Program-made: the position numbers and the translations under genes | Shown: one piece after another, positions 27,389 through 37,628 of the stretch | How positions within the stretch are numbered: position 1 is the first letter of the stretch | How the letters are laid out: the number at the start of each line of letters is the position of its first letter | Source: JAGVSR01 sp963825555 | Lineage (GTDB): Bacteria; Pseudomonadota; Alphaproteobacteria; Rhizobiales; Hyphomicrobiaceae | Assembly: GCA_963825555.1 (NCBI GenBank) | Contig: CAWGTZ010000022.1 | Location: 1 to 64,000, forward strand | DNA length: 64,000 bases | Direction of reading: 5' to 3' | The notes under the pieces: generated by a model | Told to the model about the DNA's origin: nothing | Seen by the model: the letters and a program-made list of their open reading frames with translations, nothing else | Databases searched by the model: none

Positions 27389-28963
27389 ATGATGTCCCAC
27401 GAACCCAAACCCCTCATCATCCCAGAGCGCTTCAACATGGCGCGCCACTGCCTGGAGCCCGGCTCTTTGAGGCCCGGCGACAAGCTCGCGCTCGTGGTCG
27501 TGAGCGATGCGGCCCCTGATACGCCCCCTCTCGAAGCTTGGACATTCGCCGATTTGGAGGACGCTGTGCTGCGCGTTGCCGCGGCGCTGGAGGACCGAGG
27601 CCTCAAGCCCGGCGACCGCCTCCTCATCCGGCTCGATAATACAAGCACGTATCCGATCCTCTACTTCGCGGCGATCGCCGCCGGTCTCATTGCGGTGGCA
27701 ACGTCGAGCCAGCTGACAGCGGCGGAGGCCGAGTTTCTTCTTGCCGACAGCGCCCCGAAGGCCGTGGCCCTCGCACCGCATCTCCCGCGAGGCGATATCC
27801 CGCCGGGGGTTCTCGTTCTTGAAGAGGCGGAAGTGCGCACCATGATCAACTACACGCGCCGCGGCACCTATGCCGACACGCGTGCGGAGGATCCTGCCTA
27901 TCTTCTCTACACGTCGGGCACGACGGCGCGCCCCAAGGGCGTCGTGCATGCCCATCGCGTCGCGCTCGGCCGCTCTCGCACCTATCAAGGCTGGTATGGC
28001 CTGAGGCCCGACGACGTGATGCTGCATGCCGGCGCCTTCAATTGGACGTACACGCTCGGCACCGGCCTTATCGACCCGTGGGCCAATGGCCTGACGAGCT
28101 ACATTTACACTGGAGAAAAGACGCCGGAGATCTGGCCCGCCGTTATCCGCAAGACAGGTGCAACAATTTTCGCGGCCGTTCCCGGACTCTTCCGTCAGAT
28201 CCTGAAGTACGCCCCGCCCGGCCCCCTTGAACTCGGCCGTCTGCGCCACGGCCTTATTGCAGGCGAGAGCCCGGCCCCGTCCCTCTTTGGCGACTGGCAT
28301 GCACGAACGGGCACGGAATTGTACGAAGCGCTCGGTATGAGCGAGATCTCCACCTACGTTTCCACCTGCCCCGGCATGGCGCGCAAGGAAGGTTCTCCCG
28401 GGCGCGCACAGCCCGGCCGGCGCGTTGCAATCCTTCCCGTCGAGGGCGGTACCGATCCACTGCCCCCAGGCCACGAGGGACTCCTCGCCGTGCATCGCTC
28501 CGATCCGGGCTTGATGCTCGGCTATTGGAACCGCCCCGACGAAGAAGCGGAAGTCTACAGGGGCGAATGGTTCCTCGGCGGCGACCTCGCGCTCATGGAT
28601 GACGAGGGCTACATCTTCCACCAGGGCCGCGCCAACGACGTGATGAAGGCGCTCGGCTATCGCGTCTCGCCGCTGGAGGTGGAGACCGCCATCGCTCAGC
28701 ATCCCGACATCGCGGAAGTCGCTTGTGCCGAGATCACACCGCGCGAAGGCGTCACCGTCATCGGCGCGTTTCTCGTTGCAAAGCCCGGACGCACACTGAA
28801 TCCTGACGACGTGCTGGCCTTCGCCCACGAGCGCCTCGCCCAATACAAATGCCCGCGGGAAATCATCGTGGTCGAGACGCTCCCTCGTACGGCAAATGGC
28901 AAGGTGAAGCGCTCCGAACTTCAGCAGGTCTTCAAGCAACGACATCCGGAGAGCGTCAGCTGA
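27389..28963 (+). CDS. Adenylate-forming acyl-CoA synthetase-like enzyme
   Basis: The protein has about 524 residues from tandem ATGs at 27389/27392. ANL-superfamily motifs are clear: phosphate loop YLLYTSGTTARPKGVVH, YEALGMSEIS (A5), GEWFLGGDLALMDDEGY (A7 Asp), hinge QGRANDVMKALGYRVSP and the catalytic lysine in PRTANGKVKRSEL. The FNWTYTLGTGLIDP and MSEIS context resembles benzoate/acyl-CoA ligases rather than acetyl-CoA synthetase; the substrate is not predictable. The stop at 28963 is only three bases from the convergent mfd stop. It follows the peptide-binding protein gene by 46 bases and may be co-transcribed. Confidence 0.9.
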   Translation: MMSHEPKPLIIPERFNMARHCLEPGSLRPGDKLALVVVSDAAPDTPPLEAWTFADLEDAVLRVAAALEDRGLKPGDRLLIRLDNTSTYPILYFAAIAAGLIAVATSSQLTAAEAEFLLADSAPKAVALAPHLPRGDIPPGVLVLEEAEVRTMINYTRRGTYADTRAEDPAYLLYTSGTTARPKGVVHAHRVALGRSRTYQGWYGLRPDDVMLHAGAFNWTYTLGTGLIDPWANGLTSYIYTGEKTPEIWPAVIRKTGATIFAAVPGLFRQILKYAPPGPLELGRLRHGLIAGESPAPSLFGDWHARTGTELYEALGMSEISTYVSTCPGMARKEGSPGRAQPGRRVAILPVEGGTDPLPPGHEGLLAVHRSDPGLMLGYWNRPDEEAEVYRGEWFLGGDLALMDDEGYIFHQGRANDVMKALGYRVSPLEVETAIAQHPDIAEVACAEITPREGVTVIGAFLVAKPGRTLNPDDVLAFAHERLAQYKCPREIIVVETLPRTANGKVKRSELQQVFKQRHPESVS

Positions 28964-28966
28964 TTG

Positions 28967-31900
28967 CTACGCGGCCTGCTTGGCCTCGGCTGCGATGCGA
29001 GCAAGCGATGAGACGAGGCTGCGCACGCCCTTGATGCGCTCAGCTGCGGTCTCCCAATCCCCCCTGAAGACGAGTTTGTGATCGGGCTGCATCTTTGCGC
29101 GTGCGCGCTCCGTCTGCAGGAACTGGGCGAGTCCGGCCGCATTGGGGAAATCGTTCTTGCGGAACGTTGTGACGGCCCCCTTCGGCCCCGCATCCACCTT
29201 GGCGACGTTGGCCGCGCGGCACAGCCCTTTGATCTCCATGACGTCCAGGAGGTAGCGAACCTCCTCCGGGAGTTCCCCGAAGCGATCGACCAATTCTGCG
29301 GCGAACCCGTCGATCTCGATCCGCGTCTCCAGCGATGACAGCCGCCGGTAGAGACCGAGCCGCAATTGGAGATCGGCGACGTAGGCCTCGGGGATCAGTA
29401 CCGGCATGCCGAGCGCGATCTCCGGGCTCCACTTGTCGGCAGCCTCCCCCAGATCACCGCCCTTCATCGCTGCGACGGCCTCTTCGAGCATCGACTGGTA
29501 GAGCTCGAAGCCGACTTCACGGATATGGCCGGACTGCTCCTCACCTAAAAGGTTGCCGGCCCCGCGAATGTCGAGATCATGCGAAGCAAGCGAGAACCCG
29601 GCCCCCAGCGTGTCGAGCGACTGGAGCACCTTGAGCCGTTTGTCGGCGCCCTCCGTCAGAACATGGTTCGGCGGCGTAGTGAAATACGCGTACGCCCGGC
29701 GCTTCGAACGGCCGACGCGACCGCGCAACTGATAGAGCTGGGCAAGACCGAACATGTCCGCGCGATGTACGATCAGCGTGTTGGCGTTTGGCACGTCGAG
29801 CCCCGACTCGACGATCGCGGTGGACAGCAGGATGTCGTATTGGCCTTCGTAGTAAGCCGTCATGATGTCTTCTAATTCTGTCGGCGCCAGCTGCCCGTGG
29901 GCACGCGCCACCTTCAGCTCCGGTACGACCTCGCGCAGGAACTCCGCCACCTCGTCGAGGTCGGCAATGCGCGGCACCACGTAGAAACTCTGGCCACCGC
30001 GCGCGCGCTCGCGCTTCAGTGCGTCGGCAAGGATCACAGGATCGAATGGTGATATGAACGTGCGCACGGCGAGGCGGTCCACCGGCGGCGTCGTGATCAG
30101 CGAAAGTTCCCGCACTCCGGTCAGCGCCAGTTGCAGCGTGCGCGGGATCGGCGTCGCCGAAAGCGTGAGCACGTGCACGTCCTCGCGCAGCTTCTTCAGA
30201 CGCTCCTTATGGGTCACGCCGAAGTGCTGCTCCTCGTCCACAATGATGAGACCGAGCCGCGCGAACTCAATCGCCTTGCCCAGCAGCGCATGTGTCCCGA
30301 CCACGATGTCGATCGTTCCGGCCTTCAGACCCGCTTTGACCTCGCCAAGCTCTTTCGTACCGACGAGGCGCGAGGCCTGCGCCACGCTCACCGGCAGACC
30401 CTGGAAGCGCTCGGAGAAAGTCTTGAAATGCTGGCGGGCCAGAAGCGTCGTCGGAACCACGACGGCTACCTGCAGACCGTTCAGAGCGGCAACGAACGCG
30501 GCGCGAATGGCGACTTCGGTTTTGCCGAAGCCGACGTCACCGCACACAAGACGGTCCATCGGACGGCCTGCGGCGAGATCGCCAAGCACCGCCTCGATGC
30601 TCTGGGCCTGATCCTCGGTCTCCTCATAGGGAAAGCGGGCCACGAACTCGTCCCACGCGCCGGCCGGCGGTGAAACTGCGGGGGCCTCCTTCAACTGGCG
30701 CAGGGCTGCGATCTTTATCAGTTCGCCCGCGATTTCGCGGAGGCGGTTCTTGAGGCGCGCCTTGCGCGACTGCCAGGCGCCTCCGCCCAGGCGATCGAGC
30801 TGGCCATCGCCCTCGTCCGAGCCGTAACGCGACAGAAGCTCGATGTTCTCCACCGGCAGGTAGAGCTTGTCCCCACCCGCATAGATGAGTTCCAGACAGT
30901 CGTGCGGTGCGCCCAGCGCCGTGATCGTTTTGAGGCCTGCGAAGCGCCCGATACCATGATCCGCGTGCACTACGAGATCGCCAACGGAGAGGCTCGTCGC
31001 CTCTGTGAGAACAGCGGCGGCCCGCTTGGCCTTGCGGCGCGGGCGAACAAGGCGATCGCCCAGGATATCTTGCTCGCCGATAACGGCGAGCGTCGGCGTC
31101 TCGAAGCCTTCCTCGATACCGAGCACGCCCAGGGACGTGACGTCACCCGGAAGCGCCATAGCCTCGTCGTAGCTGTCCACCTTGCGCACGTCCGTCAACC
31201 CGTGCTCGGCGAGAAGATGGCTCAGGCGCTCGCGCGCGCCAGGCGTCCAGGCGACGACCAGAACGCGCCGCTTGGCGGTCTGAAGCCCGCGGATGTGGTC
31301 CACCACCGCATCGAAGACATTGATGTCCGGGTTCTGCCTTTCGAGCGCAAAATTCTTGCCCTTGCGGGCCTTCATCGAGCGCACGTCGGGACCTTCCGCC
31401 TGCTCAAACGCACTGAGGCGGATCACCTCATGACGGCCGAGCGCACCGGCCCAAGCCGCCGCGTCGAGAAACATCCGATCAGGCGGCACGGGCTTATACG
31501 GCTCTGCGCCGAACGTCTTCGATTCCAGCCCTTCGATGCGCGCCTCGTAATGCTCCCCGATCTGTTCAAAGCGGGCTTTTACGACGTCTTCGGCCTGATG
31601 ATCGAAGGACACCTTCACGCCCTGCACGTAGTCGAAGAGCGTTTCGAGTTGATCGTGATAGAAGGGCAGCCAGTGCTCCTGGCCCTGAAAGCGGCGGCCC
31701 GCACTCACGGCCTCGTAGAGCGGATCATCGCCCGTAGCCCCGCCAAAAAGCTCAACGTACCGCCGGCGAAAGAGTCCGATCGCATGCTCGCCGAAGGCAA
31801 CCTCGGATACGGGCAGCAGAATGATCTTTGGCACAACCTTCAGGGAGCGCTGCGTCTCGATGTCGAACGACTTGATGCTCTCGACGGTGTCGCCGAAGAA

Positions 31901-32470
31901 ATCGAGGCGCACGGGTGTCTGCCGCCCCGGCGAGAAGAGATCGAGAATACCACCGCGCACCGCATACTCGCCAGGCTCCATGACGGTGGACGAGCGCGTA
32001 TATCCGGCAAGGGACAGACGGCGTGTCAGCTCCCCCATGTCGATGCGCTGGCCGGCCGCCAGCATTTTTATGGAATTGCGGATGAAGAGACGCGGCGGCA
32101 GCTTCTGCAAAACCGCATTGACCGTTGTGAGAACGACAGTCGGATCCTTCCGCCCGCCGTGGGCGAGCTTCGCCAGCGCCGTGATGCGTTTGGCCACGAT
32201 ATCTGCATTCGGCCCCACGCGGTCGTAAGGAACCGTATCCCAAGCCGGGAATGGAAGAACCTTCACCTTAGGTGCGAAGAACTTCAGCGCGCTCTGAATC
32301 TCTTCGAGACGGCGGTCATCGCGCGCGATGTGCAGATGCAGACCCGGGCCCGCTCCGGATCCAGCCTCCTGCACCAGCCCTGCGAGGATGAGCGCATCGA
32401 GCCCCTCAGGCACCCCACACAACAGCTTGTCTCGGTTTTTATCCATTACCTCGCGCCTGACGACGTTCAT
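28967..32470 (-). CDS. mfd: Mfd, transcription-repair coupling factor
   Basis: The protein has 1167 residues, full length for the family. It has a UvrB-like N-terminal part (1-~400, DRRLEEIQSALKFFAP, FPAWDTVPYD) and the RNA-polymerase-interacting CarD-like domain ~490-560 (LSVGDLVVHADHGIGRFAGL). The translocase has Walker A GDVGFGKTE at 644-652 and DEEQHFG at 745-751, followed by the TRG motif region and the C-terminal TRCF domain. It releases stalled RNA polymerase at lesions and recruits UvrA. ATG 32470 lies 13 bases after the sdhE stop; ATG 32446 (MDKNRDK) is an alternative. It probably forms an operon with sdhE. Confidence 0.97.
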   Translation of the reverse strand: MNVVRREVMDKNRDKLLCGVPEGLDALILAGLVQEAGSGAGPGLHLHIARDDRRLEEIQSALKFFAPKVKVLPFPAWDTVPYDRVGPNADIVAKRITALAKLAHGGRKDPTVVLTTVNAVLQKLPPRLFIRNSIKMLAAGQRIDMGELTRRLSLAGYTRSSTVMEPGEYAVRGGILDLFSPGRQTPVRLDFFGDTVESIKSFDIETQRSLKVVPKIILLPVSEVAFGEHAIGLFRRRYVELFGGATGDDPLYEAVSAGRRFQGQEHWLPFYHDQLETLFDYVQGVKVSFDHQAEDVVKARFEQIGEHYEARIEGLESKTFGAEPYKPVPPDRMFLDAAAWAGALGRHEVIRLSAFEQAEGPDVRSMKARKGKNFALERQNPDINVFDAVVDHIRGLQTAKRRVLVVAWTPGARERLSHLLAEHGLTDVRKVDSYDEAMALPGDVTSLGVLGIEEGFETPTLAVIGEQDILGDRLVRPRRKAKRAAAVLTEATSLSVGDLVVHADHGIGRFAGLKTITALGAPHDCLELIYAGGDKLYLPVENIELLSRYGSDEGDGQLDRLGGGAWQSRKARLKNRLREIAGELIKIAALRQLKEAPAVSPPAGAWDEFVARFPYEETEDQAQSIEAVLGDLAAGRPMDRLVCGDVGFGKTEVAIRAAFVAALNGLQVAVVVPTTLLARQHFKTFSERFQGLPVSVAQASRLVGTKELGEVKAGLKAGTIDIVVGTHALLGKAIEFARLGLIIVDEEQHFGVTHKERLKKLREDVHVLTLSATPIPRTLQLALTGVRELSLITTPPVDRLAVRTFISPFDPVILADALKRERARGGQSFYVVPRIADLDEVAEFLREVVPELKVARAHGQLAPTELEDIMTAYYEGQYDILLSTAIVESGLDVPNANTLIVHRADMFGLAQLYQLRGRVGRSKRRAYAYFTTPPNHVLTEGADKRLKVLQSLDTLGAGFSLASHDLDIRGAGNLLGEEQSGHIREVGFELYQSMLEEAVAAMKGGDLGEAADKWSPEIALGMPVLIPEAYVADLQLRLGLYRRLSSLETRIEIDGFAAELVDRFGELPEEVRYLLDVMEIKGLCRAANVAKVDAGPKGAVTTFRKNDFPNAAGLAQFLQTERARAKMQPDHKLVFRGDWETAAERIKGVRSLVSSLARIAAEAKQAA

Positions 32471-32483
32471 TCATCCCGGGCCG

Positions 32484-32786
32484 TCAGCCGGCCGGTTTCA
32501 GTCCGTGGAAGGCGCGGACTGCGTTCAGAATATCCGCGAAGGGGATGTCCCCCGGTGGCTCGGCAGCCAGCAACTGCGCCTGCAGTTCCGTCTCCGTCTG
32601 GTGCAGGAAAGTTTCAAACCGCTCCAGTTCGGCTTCAGGCATTCCAGGCAGCAGGGCCGTAGCGTAGCCCCCGATCAAGAGGTCAAGTTCCTTGGTCCCA
32701 CGGTGGGTCGCGCGCCAGAGCGCCCGCCGGCGGCGGATTTCCAGGTCATCGAGGGGCAGTTCGCCAGCCATATCCTTGGGCAGCAT
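32484..32786 (-). CDS. sdhE: SdhE, succinate dehydrogenase flavinylation factor
   Basis: The 100-residue protein carries the DUF339 signature: RRRRALWRATHRGTKELDLLIGGY, in which the R-G-x-x-E loop (RGTKE) that promotes covalent FAD attachment to SdhA is intact, and a C-terminal FETFLHQTETELQAQL. It is a small helical cytoplasmic protein. It is the first gene of an sdhE-mfd unit, divergent from recG across ~260 bases. This recG/sdhE/mfd neighbourhood is common in alphaproteobacteria. Confidence 0.93.
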   Translation of the reverse strand: MLPKDMAGELPLDDLEIRRRRALWRATHRGTKELDLLIGGYATALLPGMPEAELERFETFLHQTETELQAQLLAAEPPGDIPFADILNAVRAFHGLKPAG

Positions 32787-33049
32787 GTCCTTGTGGGGGC
32801 TTGGGGAAGACCGCTTGACGGGTCCGACCCGGGCGGCTTTGCTCCCGGTTCCGGGGCTAGGCGGGTTCTATAGCGCCACGCAGGTTCCACGGCTAGACCG
32901 GCTGGCGCGGAACATAGGGCCACGGTGATATGCCGCGGCATGAACGAACCGGGGGTGGTTCTCCTCGCAGGTCCCGCCCCCGATACCTTCCGCGCCGCCG
33001 TCGTGCGGCATGTTCCAACACCAGCAAGAGCGGCATTGAGCCGGACGAG

Positions 33050-35164
33050 ATGAGGCCCGACGAGCTAGCCCCCCTGTTTGCCCCCGTGGAGACGCTGAAG
33101 GGCATCGGACCGCGTCTGGCGACGCTGCTGAAGAAGGCCGTGCGCCTGCCCCCCGGCGTGCGCGAGCCGCGCGTTCTCGATCTCCTGTGGCATCTGCCAA
33201 CGGGCGTCATCGACAGGCGCGCCGAGCCCTCTATCGCCGAGGCCGTGCCCGGCACGATCGTGACGCTCAAGGTGCGCGTTCTGAAACACAAGGCGCCCCC
33301 GCGGGGGAACACCAAGGCGCCCTACAAGGTCTTGACCGAGGATGAGACCGGGCGTCTCGAACTGATCTTCTTCCGCGCCGAGCCGAGCTTCGTTGAAAAG
33401 CAGCTTCCCATCGGCGAGATCCGCTACATTTCCGGCCGCGCCGAGCGCTACGGCGACACTTTACAAATGGCACATCCCGACTACATCGTCGCGGAGGATC
33501 ACCGGGCCGATCTCCCCCTCCTCGAACCCGTCTATCCCCTTACAGCAGGGTTGTCGGCGAAGGTTTTGCTGAAGGCAGCCCGACAGGCCAGTGAGCGCGT
33601 GCCTGAACTCCCCGAATGGCAGGACAAGGCTTGGTTGAGGGCACGCGGCTGGGGACCCATTGGCGAAGCCGTGCACCGCCTCCACGCTCCCGAGGATTCC
33701 GGTGACGTCTCGCCTTCGTCAGGGGCCTGGCAGCGCCTCGCCTACGACGAGCTGCTTGCCAACCAGCTGGCGCTTGTCCTCGTGCGTCAGAGCTTCAAGG
33801 CCCAGCGCGGAAGACCGGTGGAAGGCGACGGCCGCATCCGCGCGCGTATCGCCGATGCGCTTCCTTTCGCGCTCACGGGTTCTCAGCGCAAGGCGATCGA
33901 AGACATCGCCGCCGACATGGCGGCGCCCAACCGCATGCTGCGCCTTCTGCAGGGCGATGTGGGCTCGGGTAAAACGGTGGTGGCGCTGATGGCGATGGCG
34001 ATTGCCGTGGAGGCCGGGGCTCAGGCGGCACTGATGGCTCCTACGGAGGTCCTCGCCCGCCAGCATGTGGAAACCATCGCGCCGCTGGCGGAATCTGCGG
34101 GACTGCGGATCGCACTCCTTACTGGCCGAGAGAAAGGCAAGCCGCGCGAGATCCTGCTCGAGAAGCTCGCCGATGGTGAGATCGACATCCTTATCGGCAC
34201 CCACGCATTATTCCAGAACGACGTGCGTTTCCATGACCTGGCTTTTGCTGTCATCGACGAGCAGCACCGTTTCGGGGTCCACCAGCGGCTCGCATTGCAG
34301 ATGAAGGGGGGCAAGGGCGGTGCCAACATGCTCGTCATGACGGCCACGCCCATTCCGCGCACACTGCTCATGACGCACTACGGCGATCTGGACGTCTCAC
34401 GCCTTACAGAGAAGCCAGCAGGCCGAAAACCCATCGTCACCAAGGCCGTGCCGACCGAGTCCATGGAGAAACTCATAGCGCGCCTGCGCGTGCAACTGGC
34501 CGAAGGCGCGCAGGTCTACTGGGTCTGCCCGCTCATCGAGAGCTCGGAGAAATCCGAACTCGCCGCCGCCGAGGAGCGTCACGCCTACCTGAAGCAGCTC
34601 TTCGGCGACACCGTCGGCCTTCTACACGGAGGCATGACGGCCGCCGCCAAAGACACAACCATGGAGGCGTTCGCCACCAACAAGTTGCAGATCCTGGTCG
34701 CAACGACAGTGATCGAAGTCGGTGTCAACGTCCCCAACGCCAACATCATGGTCATTGAGCACGCCGAACAGTTCGGGCTCGCCCAGCTCCATCAGTTGCG
34801 GGGGCGCGTAGGCCGGGGCTCTCGCGAGAGCTTTTGCATGCTGCTCTATCAGCAACCGTTGGGCGAGACCGCGAAGGAGCGGCTTGCCATGATGGAGGCG
34901 ACCGAGGACGGTTTCGCAATTGCGGAGAAGGATCTGGAGTTGCGCGGCGGGGGCGAAGTTCTGGGCGCGCGCCAGAGCGGCATGCCCGAGTTCCGTGTGG
35001 CCGACGTCCCGGGCTTTTCGACCCTCCTCTCTGCCGCACGTGACGACGCACTGCTCATAATCGAGCGCGATCCCACGCTGACGTCGCCGCGCGGGCGGGC
35101 CTTGCGCACGCTTCTCTATCTGTTCGAGTGCGATGAAGCGGTCCGTCTCTTCCGTGCTGCCTAA
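33050..35164 (+). CDS. recG: RecG, ATP-dependent branch-migrating DNA helicase
   Basis: The protein has 704 residues from ATG 33050 (MRPDELAPLFAPVETLKGIG); in-frame codons upstream lack family similarity. The wedge OB-fold domain covers ~60-170 (GTIVTLKVRVLKHK, YISGRAERYGDTLQMAHPD). Helicase motif I is GDVGSGKT, motif II DEQHRFG, motif III MTATPIPRTL, and motif VI is QLRGRVGRG. The C-terminal TRG region (FAIAEKDLELRGGGEVLGARQSG) is complete. It regresses stalled forks and processes R-loops and Holliday junctions. It is convergent with the DUF502 gene, with a hairpin between them. Confidence 0.97.
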   Translation: MRPDELAPLFAPVETLKGIGPRLATLLKKAVRLPPGVREPRVLDLLWHLPTGVIDRRAEPSIAEAVPGTIVTLKVRVLKHKAPPRGNTKAPYKVLTEDETGRLELIFFRAEPSFVEKQLPIGEIRYISGRAERYGDTLQMAHPDYIVAEDHRADLPLLEPVYPLTAGLSAKVLLKAARQASERVPELPEWQDKAWLRARGWGPIGEAVHRLHAPEDSGDVSPSSGAWQRLAYDELLANQLALVLVRQSFKAQRGRPVEGDGRIRARIADALPFALTGSQRKAIEDIAADMAAPNRMLRLLQGDVGSGKTVVALMAMAIAVEAGAQAALMAPTEVLARQHVETIAPLAESAGLRIALLTGREKGKPREILLEKLADGEIDILIGTHALFQNDVRFHDLAFAVIDEQHRFGVHQRLALQMKGGKGGANMLVMTATPIPRTLLMTHYGDLDVSRLTEKPAGRKPIVTKAVPTESMEKLIARLRVQLAEGAQVYWVCPLIESSEKSELAAAEERHAYLKQLFGDTVGLLHGGMTAAAKDTTMEAFATNKLQILVATTVIEVGVNVPNANIMVIEHAEQFGLAQLHQLRGRVGRGSRESFCMLLYQQPLGETAKERLAMMEATEDGFAIAEKDLELRGGGEVLGARQSGMPEFRVADVPGFSTLLSAARDDALLIIERDPTLTSPRGRALRTLLYLFECDEAVRLFRAA

Positions 35165-35184
35165 CCTCGCGTGCACGACACGTC

Positions 35185-35207
35185 GGCCCGCTTCAGAGCG
35201 GGCTTTA
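35185..35207 (+). terminator. Short rho-independent terminator after recG
   Basis: GCCCGCT, loop TCAG, AGCGGGC, then TTT. It overlaps the stop codon of the convergent DUF502 gene. Confidence 0.6.
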
Positions 35208-35999
35208 GGCCTTTGGCTTGGCGCCATCCTTGGCGGCATCCACCAACGAGCGTAGACGCGCCTGCTGGTCGGGCATCACCATGCCGGCGGAGATCACCAC
35301 CTTTGCGGCATCTTCCACGCTCATCTGCAGGAGCAGCACGTCGCGGCGCGGCACGAAGCAGATGAAACCCGTTGGCGGCACGATCCCTGTCGGCATGAAG
35401 ACCGTAACGAGGTCGGTCTCTCCACCGGGTGCACTGGCCGCTATCTCACCGGCCGCCTCGCCGGTCACGAACACGATCGACCAGAGCCCCTTGGACGGGA
35501 ACTCGATGAGCCCTACCTTCTGGAACGCGCGCTTGGATTCGGTGGCCGTCACCGCGGATTCGAATATCTGCTTCAATGCACGATACACGTTGCGCACGAT
35601 CGGCATGCGGTCGAGCACCATCTCGCCAAACGACAAGAGCGATTGTCCGAGCAGGTTCGCGCCGAGGAAACCGATAATGATGAGACCGACCACGCCGAAA
35701 AGTACACCGATGCCGGGAATGGCGAACGGCAGGTAGGTCTCGGGAAGATAGAGGGATGGAATGAGCGGCTTAACGCGCTCGTCCGCAAACTCGATGAACC
35801 ACTTGATCAGGTAAATCGTGACTGCGATCGGACCGACGATAATGATGCCGGTGAGAAAGTAGTTCCGCAGGCGCGCACCGAGACGCAACGGAACATCCGG
35901 GTCTTCGTGTGTCAGCCGCTTAAGCCGTTCAGCCAGCAAAGCCTCACCCTCACTGGCCGTAACGCGGGGCGAGGCTTTTTGCTGGTCTTTCTTGGTCAT
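35205..35999 (-). CDS. DUF502 family inner-membrane protein
   Basis: The protein has 264 residues from ATG 35999 (MTKKDQQKASPRV). Two membrane helices (YFLTGIIIVGPIAVTIYLI; FAIPGIGVLFGVVGLIIIGFLGANLLG) flank a short periplasmic loop. A cytoplasmic domain follows with the family signature PIVRNVYRALKQIFESA and LVTVFMPTGIVPPTGFICFVPR. It is a conserved bacterial and plant-organelle family without an assigned biochemical role, often next to recG as here. A TTG at 36056 would add 19 residues but has no support. Confidence 0.9.
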   Translation of the reverse strand: MTKKDQQKASPRVTASEGEALLAERLKRLTHEDPDVPLRLGARLRNYFLTGIIIVGPIAVTIYLIKWFIEFADERVKPLIPSLYLPETYLPFAIPGIGVLFGVVGLIIIGFLGANLLGQSLLSFGEMVLDRMPIVRNVYRALKQIFESAVTATESKRAFQKVGLIEFPSKGLWSIVFVTGEAAGEIAASAPGGETDLVTVFMPTGIVPPTGFICFVPRRDVLLLQMSVEDAAKVVISAGMVMPDQQARLRSLVDAAKDGAKPKA

Positions 36000-36087
36000 G
36001 AAATCATCGTGGGGCTGCAGGCCCGCCGCGTCAACCTCGCGCTCGGCGGCGCACAACCATCCGGCCGCGGACCGCCCGCCAGCCGGG

Positions 36088-37336
36088 CTACTGCGTAACG
36101 ACCATGCAATCGTAGCCTTCCGGTTTCAAAGTCGTGCAGAATTTTCCGGGCTCAGCCGCACTCGAATAGGGCCCGACCTGGACCCGATAGAACGTACCCA
36201 TGTTACCGTACACGACCTCGTCGACAGCCGGAGCCGCGGCCCCGAGCTTGGCCCCATGCTTGAGTTCTGAGCGCCGATGCCATCTGTTCGGCTTCTTCCC
36301 GCGACCGCACGACACCCACCTGAAGCCGGTACTTTCCGGCGGCGACCGAGCGCGCGGGCTCCGGCGCCGCGGACTTGGCAGCCGCTTTGGCCTCGGCCAC
36401 GCTTGTCGCAGTCCCCCAATCGGAGACCGTTGGAGAAGCCGGCGCAGAAGAGGGCGCAGCCGCGGCACCGATAGACGGACCTGTCGATGCGGTCTCGACG
36501 GGCGTTGCTGCCGGCGCCGCGCCGGCGGCGTTGCCTGCGGACGGGCCGCCGCTGAAGAGGTTGCCAAAGAAGTTGCCGACGGCGCTGCCGGCGCTTCCAA
36601 TGGCCGTGCCGACCCCGGAGATCGACGGCAATTCGGTCGTGGGCGTACCGGCGGCTTCACCTTGCGGCAAGGCCGAAAGCGTGGGCGCATTTGGCGCCGA
36701 TGTCGGCAGCCCGGCAATCGGCGCTCCGCCCGACTCGACCGGCGCCGCCGGCGATGACGACAGTGCCGATGTTGACAGACTGGGAACGGAGGCTTCCGCC
36801 GCACTCTTGGCAGAGGTCGCCGCCCACGACGAGGTGGCGGACTCGGCGGCGGGAACCGCAGGAGCCGGCGCGGAAGCCACGGAGGGTGAGCCTGCCGGAG
36901 CATCGAGCGGCGGTGTCCCCATCGGCACTCCGTCACCCAGGCCGGCCTCGCGATAGGCAGCCTGACGCGCTTCCGTGGCGGCTGCGCGGTCCGCGTCCGA
37001 AAGTCCGTTCTTCAGCCAAACTGCCGATGTGAGATCCGATATGGCCTGGGCGGTCTTGCCGTCCTTACGATAGGCCATGCCGCGGTAATAGAGCGCCTTC
37101 GCCATCTGCTGGCTGGAAAGGCCGCCCGCTGAGAGAGCGGCGGACAGGGAAGAAATGGCCTGTTTGGTCTTGCCAGCCTCATAGGCCTTGGCACCGGCCT
37201 CGAACGATTTCACCCCCGTGGCGGACTGCTTCGTCTCAGCCGCCGACTTCTGGACCGTCTGGGCATCAGCGACCAACGGCGCGGCAAGCGCCGCGACCGC
37301 ACAACCCGCGGCGAGCAACAGACGTTTCGCGTGCAT
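36088..37336 (-). pseudogene. Exported TPR-like protein with C-terminal SPOR domain, one frameshift
   Basis: The start is MHAKRLLLAAGCAVAALAAP, with signal cleavage after ADA. Residues 40-130 form TPR-like helices (AKAYEAGKTKQAISSLSAALS; KALYYRGMAYRKDGKTAQAISDL). A ~200-residue Ala/Pro/Ser linker follows, then a SPOR domain (KYRLQVGVVRSREEAEQMASAL). Near 36,265 the frame shifts; the second half (LKHGAKLGAAAPAVDEV, GTFYRVQVGPYSS, CTTLKPEGYDCMVV) lies in the next frame and ends at 36088. SPOR domains bind denuded septal peptidoglycan. With one base corrected the protein has about 415 residues. Confidence 0.8.
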
Positions 37337-37628
37337 AATCCTCTTTATCCCCCCGGTCCTATTCCCGGACACAGCCACGGCACGCTGCACACCCCCACGC
37401 CGACGGCCCTGTTTTTGTAGGTCAAGCGCATCGAGGTGGCAAATCTGGGGCGGTGCCTGGCAGCACCTGTCCCCAGATCGCCACTCTGGCCAGGGCAGTT
37501 GCCCACAGGGAGATCGCAAAAGGTGAGCGGGGCCCTTTGTCCGCCTACGTAGATTCCCCTAACATCCGGTCGGCGATGACCAGCTGGCAACCCCCAAATC
37601 CCGAATCACCAACGTTCAGCCAGAACGC
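37337..37628. other. Intergenic, nothing recognised
   Basis: These 292 bases separate the glmS stop from the SPOR gene start on the same strand. No T-tract hairpin for glmS was found. Confidence 0.35.

Noticed and set aside
27272..28945. 557-codon open frame on the minus strand
   Set aside because: It lies opposite the acyl-CoA synthetase, whose ANL motifs are all present.
30902..32662. 586-codon open frame on the plus strand
   Set aside because: It is antisense to mfd, which is complete and recognisable; high GC keeps the opposite frame open. No motif was seen in it.
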